Source of the DNA: Pogonophryne albipinna
Taxonomy: Eukaryota; Chordata; Actinopteri; Perciformes; Artedidraconidae
Direction: 5' to 3'
Length of the DNA stretch: 64,000 nt
Assembly (NCBI GenBank): GCA_028583405.1
Contig: CM053260.1
Coordinates: 19,422,813 to 19,486,812, forward strand
Position 1 is the stretch's first letter. Every line of letters begins with the position of its first letter. Below are positions 58,133 through 64,000 of this stretch, piece after piece. The translations under genes and the position numbers were made by a program. The notes beneath the pieces were generated by a model. It did not search any database. It was not told the origin of the DNA and was given only the letters and a program-made list of their open reading frames with translations.

Positions 58133-59749
58133 ACGGAAGAGTTGTCGCAAGATGTCGTGAGTGCAACCTGGGAAGGAGGTCAAGCAGCTCAGAAAAAATA
58201 TGTTGCCTGGGTAGCTGCCCTCTCTGCCTCCTCCCTTGACGTTATTCCACAGCCGTGCACACCTCTACAGGAAATAAGTCACAATGAGTTGGTTCAAGCC
58301 CAAAGGGAAGACCAAACGATTGGAGAGATCGTAAGGCTAAAATAAGTTAGTGATACACTTTCAGATGATATGAGGAGGTCAGTCAAGCGAACCACGTGTA
58401 AGCTTCTCCACGAGTGGAACCGTCTACACCTTGAAGATGGAATCCTATATCGGCGGACACCAGAGAGAAAACAGCTTGTCCTACCTCTGAAATATCAGTC
58501 TTTTGTCTTGAAGCACCTTCATGATAACATGGGACATGTAGGCACAGAGAGAGTCATTCAACTAGCCAGAGACAGGTTTTACTGGCCTCATATGAAAAGA
58601 TTCATAGAGGATTATGTGACAAAGAAATGCTGTTGCATTAAACAGAAGAAACTAACGGTCAATGTGCGTGCACCAATGAGCAGCATGAAGTCTAACTCAC
58701 CCCTTGAACTCTTCTGCATTGACTATTTGCACCTTGAGAAAAGTAAAGGAGGCTATGAATATATCTTGGTAGTAGTCGACCACTTCACAAGGTTCGCACA
58801 GGCCTATGCAACCAAAAATAAATAAAAAAATAAAAAGATTTATAATGACTTTATACCCCGTTTTGGGATCCCCAACAAACTGCACCATGATCAAGGAAGA
58901 GAATTTGAGAATGATCTCTTTCGAACACTCGGGCAGCTCGCTGGAGTAGGTCACTCTCGAACATCTCCTTACCACCCGCAAGGTAATCCAGCTGAGCGGT
59001 TCAACCGAACTCTGTTACAGATGCTGCGAACGCTGACAGACAAAGAAAAAGAGACATGGAAAGAACATCTTCCAAAGGTTATACACGCGTATAACTGCAC
59101 ACGTCACGAATCAACCAGTTATTCGCCTCACTTTCTGACCTATGGTCGTCAACCTCGTCTCCCTGTGGATCTCCTGTTCAGCCTGTCAGAGGAGACAGAT
59201 CCAGTGACACACAAAGGATATGCTGAGAAATGGCGCGAAAGGATGACAGAAGCATATCGGATTGCTACTGATAACAGTCTGGCGTCTAGTGCAAAGGGCA
59301 AGTCCTATTATGATCAGAAGGCGAGGGGAGTGGTTCTGAAGCAAGGGGATAGAGTGTTAGTCAGGAACCTAAGTGAGCGTGGAGGGCCTGGTAAATTGCG
59401 TTCCTATTGGAAGAAGAGGATATATGTGGTAAAGGAACAGGTTCCAGATAACCCAGTATATGTCGTCCATCCAGAAAGTGATGCAAAAGGGAAAACCAGA
59501 ACCCTGCACAGAAACCTGCTTCTGCTTGTCAATGACTTGCCAGTGGAATTTCCACCACAGTTAGTCAAACCAACCCCAAAGCCATCACAGAAACAAGGAA
59601 GCCATCCAAAGAGACAAAGGGATGTGAGAGACCAAAATGCTGAGACATCTGATTCAGAGGATGAGTCAACAGGAGGTTACTGGTTGAGGATACCAGCAAA
59701 TCGGGTTAAGCCTAACATAACAGTTACTCCAAAAAGACCAAAATGTTAA
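58133..59749 (+). pseudogene. Gypsy integrase
   Basis: One frame, interrupted only by TAA at 58343-58345 and TAA at 58823-58825 (in an A-rich patch), carries the whole integrase. The HHCC zinc module appears as [10 protein letters not shown] ... TKKCCCIKQ. The DDE core has its first Asp in [10 protein letters not shown], second in [12 protein letters not shown] and Glu in [12 protein letters not shown]-terminal GPY/F-like region follows ([20 protein letters not shown], then RTLHRNLLL), and a basic tail ends at TAA 59747-59749. All catalytic residues look present; the two stops disable it. Integrates element DNA in the family. Confidence 0.95.
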
Positions 59750-60490
59750 GAAGAGAACAGACATCAGTGTGGGAACCACATTCTTCTGAGGAGATGTTTG
59801 GAAAGACTACCAGGAACTCTGGTGTAGAGAGACAGCTAGAGTTCCAAACGACCTGACATGGATATTGCGCAACGGTAAGCTGGAGAACCGGCTAAAGGTC
59901 TTTCTGAAGAAGAGTACTCGTCAGACAAACACAAGTTGACAAACTTCAACTTGAGGATGAACTGGAAATCTCTCATCAAACTGACTCAGAGGAGGACAAT
60001 GAGCAGACAACCCCTAATGTACCTCAGAACGAAGATGAGCAAGAGTTGCCTCAACGTGCATGTCCCGAGGAATGGGTACAAGACCCTGAACCTGACTAAC
60101 CTGTCCCACTGAGACGGTCTACTCGGGAGAGACGACCAGGTCAAATCCTCACCTACTCAACTCTTGGCCTCCCAACATACCAGTTGGGTCCAACCGTAAA
60201 TGCTATGGATACATACCTCGTGCCCTACACTCACCTTTGGTATTCACAAACATGCCCACCATCATTTCACTACACACCCCTCATTCCATATCCCCATTCA
60301 CCATTTACATGTCCCCCATACAAGGTTATTGAAAGAGCACACACAGTGTCAGTCCTAAGGGTCATACATTTTGAGGTGTGATAGTTTGGACATTGTAAAT
60401 ATTTGTGTTTATGAAGATGTTAAAGTTATCTTGAATAGGAACATGTGGTTACAAGTAAATGTCGGGATCCACTTTTGTTGTCGGGAAGCG
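59750..60490 (+). other. Gypsy pol tail and 3' untranslated region
   Basis: Fragments of coding-like sequence persist, for example RRSTRERRPGQILTYSTLGL near 60110-60170, the usual end of the polyprotein in related fish elements. The frames are broken. The bases just before the 3' LTR (GTCGGGAAGCG) are only weakly purine-rich, so the polypurine tract is not obvious. Confidence 0.6.
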
Positions 60491-61522
60491 TGTGGCACCC
60501 CTGGGATATGTGACCACATTAATATAATTATGATTATTATTTAGAGTTAGAAGATGCATTTATTTTGTACATATGTTATTTTCATTTCACTAACGGGGTC
60601 GATAGATGCAGTGAGTAGTGAGGCGTTCGATTCAATGGTTCCGGGGTACCGATTAAAGCGACGGACGTTCCCGGGGTTTCCTCAGAAGTAATCTGGAAGG
60701 AAACTGAACACAACGTCTCCTCATTACTTCTGTTTCACCTGCACCATACAGGTTGGTAAACTGTGCATAAATCACAATGAATCCCCCATAAGGTATGCGT
60801 AGATAATATGTAACGGCCCGCTAACAGTTAAAGACTTTGTAGCGCTGTTTACGTGTGTAAAACCGTTAACTAGTGTGTGTGTATTAGCCTAGCTTCCCTG
60901 GTACGCTGCCATTTTGGGGACAACGTGATCTGACGCAGTAAGGATACAAGTTTGTCAGTATATCTGAAGGCTCCCGTACACTGAGTATTTACATGCATGT
61001 ATAGTCATTGTTTGTTTGTAATAAATATGTACTTTGTAAGGGTTATAAGTTAGTTACTGTTGGTAAAACAGTAAGGTTGTTTGTTACACTTAAATATGTT
61101 TCAGTAGTGCATTTTAGTGACCTGCCATTAATGGCAGAAGGTAAATAGTCAACATGACAGGTTAGAGGGGTCATGAAATACTACTTTTAAGTGAAAGTAA
61201 AAAGTAGAGTAGTATTAAATACAGGTTAATACTGTATACAACTGTATTTAAGACACATTTTATTGAATGAAATTCAATTCGACATGTGTTTATCACATAA
61301 AAGAGTAACATACAGACATATGTGAATAGTTATTGAGGAATGTAAGTCGAAACTGAAATGCATAAGATAATTAATATGTTTATATGATTTTGTGTAATAA
61401 AACAACCTCAGAAGTAATCTGGAAGGAAACTGAACACAACGTGTCCTCATTACTTCTGTTTCACCTGCACCATACAGGTATCATCACTGTTACTGTGGTC
61501 CTCATATCGGGGACCCGTAACA
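60491..61522 (+). repeat. 3' LTR of the gypsy element
   Basis: 1032 bp from TGTGGCACCCC to CCCGTAACA, uninterrupted. It shows the empty site of the 4.2-kb transposon at GGTCGATAGATGCAG. It contains the same two ~72-bp direct copies as the 5' LTR (60682-60752 and 61408-61479). Confidence 0.95.
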
Positions 61523-61817
61523 GTAACAACTTGCGTAACGCTAGAAGCCCGACTAACGTTACTGTCAAAATAAAAAAATGTGGGTTAAAATGTTGAATGT
61601 AACCATGAATCCTGATCTCAGTGCTAAGATAGAGGCAGAGTTGAAAACCCTGTAGTATTATTAAATAGGCAGGTATTGGTATTTTCTGAACTAGCTAACT
61701 AGAAAAATGTTTTTTATCACTCTCCCTCTTCGCCTTCTTTACACCCTCGGTCAATAATGCTCTTCTACCAGGCATGGTTTCTAAAGTAAACTTCCCTTGG
61801 TTGTGCTGCTACCCATG
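61523..61817. other. Flanking non-coding sequence
   Basis: Host-side flank of the gypsy element, with no recognisable feature. Confidence 0.55.
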
Positions 61818-62106
61818 CAGGGCCGCCCCTGGCCAACTTGTGGCCCCACGCAAAGTTATATGATGAGGCCCTCTGTGTCGCAAGTTTCGGCGGGGGTGGG
61901 AATTGCGGTGCTAGTGGAGCCTCGCAGCGGCAAAACTGTGGCACGCTTACACTGTAGGTGCGCCGCATTTGCGCTTCAGATGAGGCTCCCTCCGCAAAAT
62001 GAAGCACCCTCCGCAAAATGTAGCACCCTCTGCAAGCTGAGGCCCCCTCTGCGAGGTGAGGCCCCACGCAGTCTGTGTGATCGGCCTGTAGGGAGGGGCG
62101 GCCCTG
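61818..62106. mobile_element. Small GC-rich MITE with CAGGGCCGCCCC ends
   Basis: CAGGGCCGCCCC at the left is inverted at the right (GGGGCGGCCCTG). The surrounding GCTGCTACCCATG and GCTGCTACCTGTG are imperfect direct repeats, so the exact TSD is uncertain. The inside repeats short GAGGCCCC/AGCACCCTCC motifs. Probably hAT-related; no coding capacity. Confidence 0.65.
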
Positions 62107-62750
62107 CTGCTACCTGTGTATTGCTACTTTAAGCTATTTTGTTGGGTTGCTTCTTAGAGAAATGCTCTCTAGGCAGTGATGCAGTTTATTTTTCTAGGGC
62201 TTTTATTATGAAAGGTTAAAAATGGAAGGAGGGGAGGGGTAATGCAGTTATATGAACATTGTTGGAGCAAAGGTATATGCTTTTGTTTTGCAACAGCAAA
62301 TATGAATGCCTCTAATTAACATAAATGTCATTTAATTTAGTACTTAACTGTTGGTTCAGCAAACACTTATGACCTCAAACAGAATCAACAAACAAGTAGA
62401 TAGAAAAATGCGCAAGTTAACGTCAAATGGACAACAACAAAATGCTTACGAACAGCACAATCACTTTGAAGTTGCAGTCATGGATTACATTCTCCCCAAC
62501 TGCCTGATAATCAGTCATGGCCAAATACCCCCCCCACACCCCATTTCCACCCACCCAAAAAGATAAAATGACTACCATCTTAAGACCACTCAGGACTGAT
62601 GAATATTCATAGCTCCCTGGTAATGGCCGTTTATATAATCAGCAGAGATGGGGTTGGAGATGGATCCGGGTTAATTATCAAGAGCAGTTTTAATTGCATT
62701 CTTCTTCACTACAATGATGTTAGCAAATTAGCAAGACTCCCTCTCTCTTT
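62107..62750. other. Non-coding spacer
   Basis: Nothing recognised apart from short purine-rich and C-rich runs. Confidence 0.55.

Positions 62751-64000
<1,250 letters not shown>

Larger units (their letters stand above)
36750..61522 (+). mobile_element. Ty3/gypsy LTR retrotransposon, repeatedly invaded
   Basis: The boundaries are TGTGGCACCCC at 36750 and ...GTAACA at 61522. The order LTR, proline-type primer binding site, gag with CCHC knuckle, protease, RT with YLDD, RNase H, integrase, LTR is that of Ty3/gypsy (integrase after RNase H). Four first-level insertions (36871-41074, about 42163-49878, 50770-54319, 57526-58124) account for roughly 16 kb, leaving an element of about 8.7 kb. The flanking pentamers GTTAG and GTAAC match at only three positions, so the TSD is decayed or the ends have been altered. 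The two LTRs look about 2-3% diverged where they can be aligned by eye. Gag and pol are inactivated. Confidence 0.92.

Noticed and set aside
36745..61527. Perfect 5-bp TSD for the gypsy element
   Set aside because: GTTAG and GTAAC match at only three of five positions, so I do not claim a TSD even though the LTR ends are clear.

Overview
This window looks like genomic DNA from a teleost fish, probably a spiny-rayed (percomorph) species. The evidence is the very long CA/GT microsatellites, several dispersed repeats familiar from fish genomes, and a dense mix of hAT, Tc1, Harbinger, piggyBac, LINE and Ty3/gypsy DNA. I found no host exon, tRNA or rRNA I can defend. Every convincing coding stretch belongs to a mobile element, and nearly all of these are broken.

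Layout. Bases 1 to 20.5 kb are AT-rich intergenic or intronic sequence with microsatellites and a few low-substitution-looking blocks. A 3.05-kb DNA transposon with ~0.5-kb terminal inverted repeats (TIRs) lies at 20489-23536, followed directly by a piggyBac-derived element (23554-24743). A hAT element with a perfect 8-bp target duplication (TSD) lies at 27330-28233, a decayed LTR fragment near 29.7 kb, a double hairpin at 31989-32128, and a TTAA-flanked transposon at 32781-34870 with another element inside it.

The main structure is 36750-61522, one Ty3/gypsy LTR retrotransposon on the plus strand that has been repeatedly invaded. Its 5' LTR is split by a 4.2-kb long-TIR element (36871-41074), which itself contains a Harbinger derivative (37298-37999) and a hAT (39282-40654). 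Its leader, just after a proline-tRNA-type primer binding site, is split by an ISL2EU-type DNA transposon (~42163-49878). That transposon carries a THAP/DDE transposase gene facing a SWIM/YqaJ nuclease gene, and is itself invaded by a LINE tail, a hAT (44590-45288) and a Tc1 element (48150-49717). The gag gene is split by a non-autonomous LTR element (50770-54319) that contains two LINE fragments. The pol gene is split by a hAT (57526-58124). Removing the insertions leaves about 8.7 kb: LTR, primer binding site, gag with a CCHC knuckle, protease, RT, RNase H, integrase, LTR. The gag-to-protease step is a -1 overlap with a UUUAAAG heptamer in the right frame.

No element here appears able to move by itself. 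Gag and pol have nonsense codons, frameshifts and a lost protease aspartate; the Tc1 and ISL2EU genes have frameshifts; the hATs and the Harbinger keep only fragments of their genes. The flanks after 61.5 kb hold one more small element and a long GT array. All family names rest on recognised motifs, TIRs and TSDs, not on database searches.
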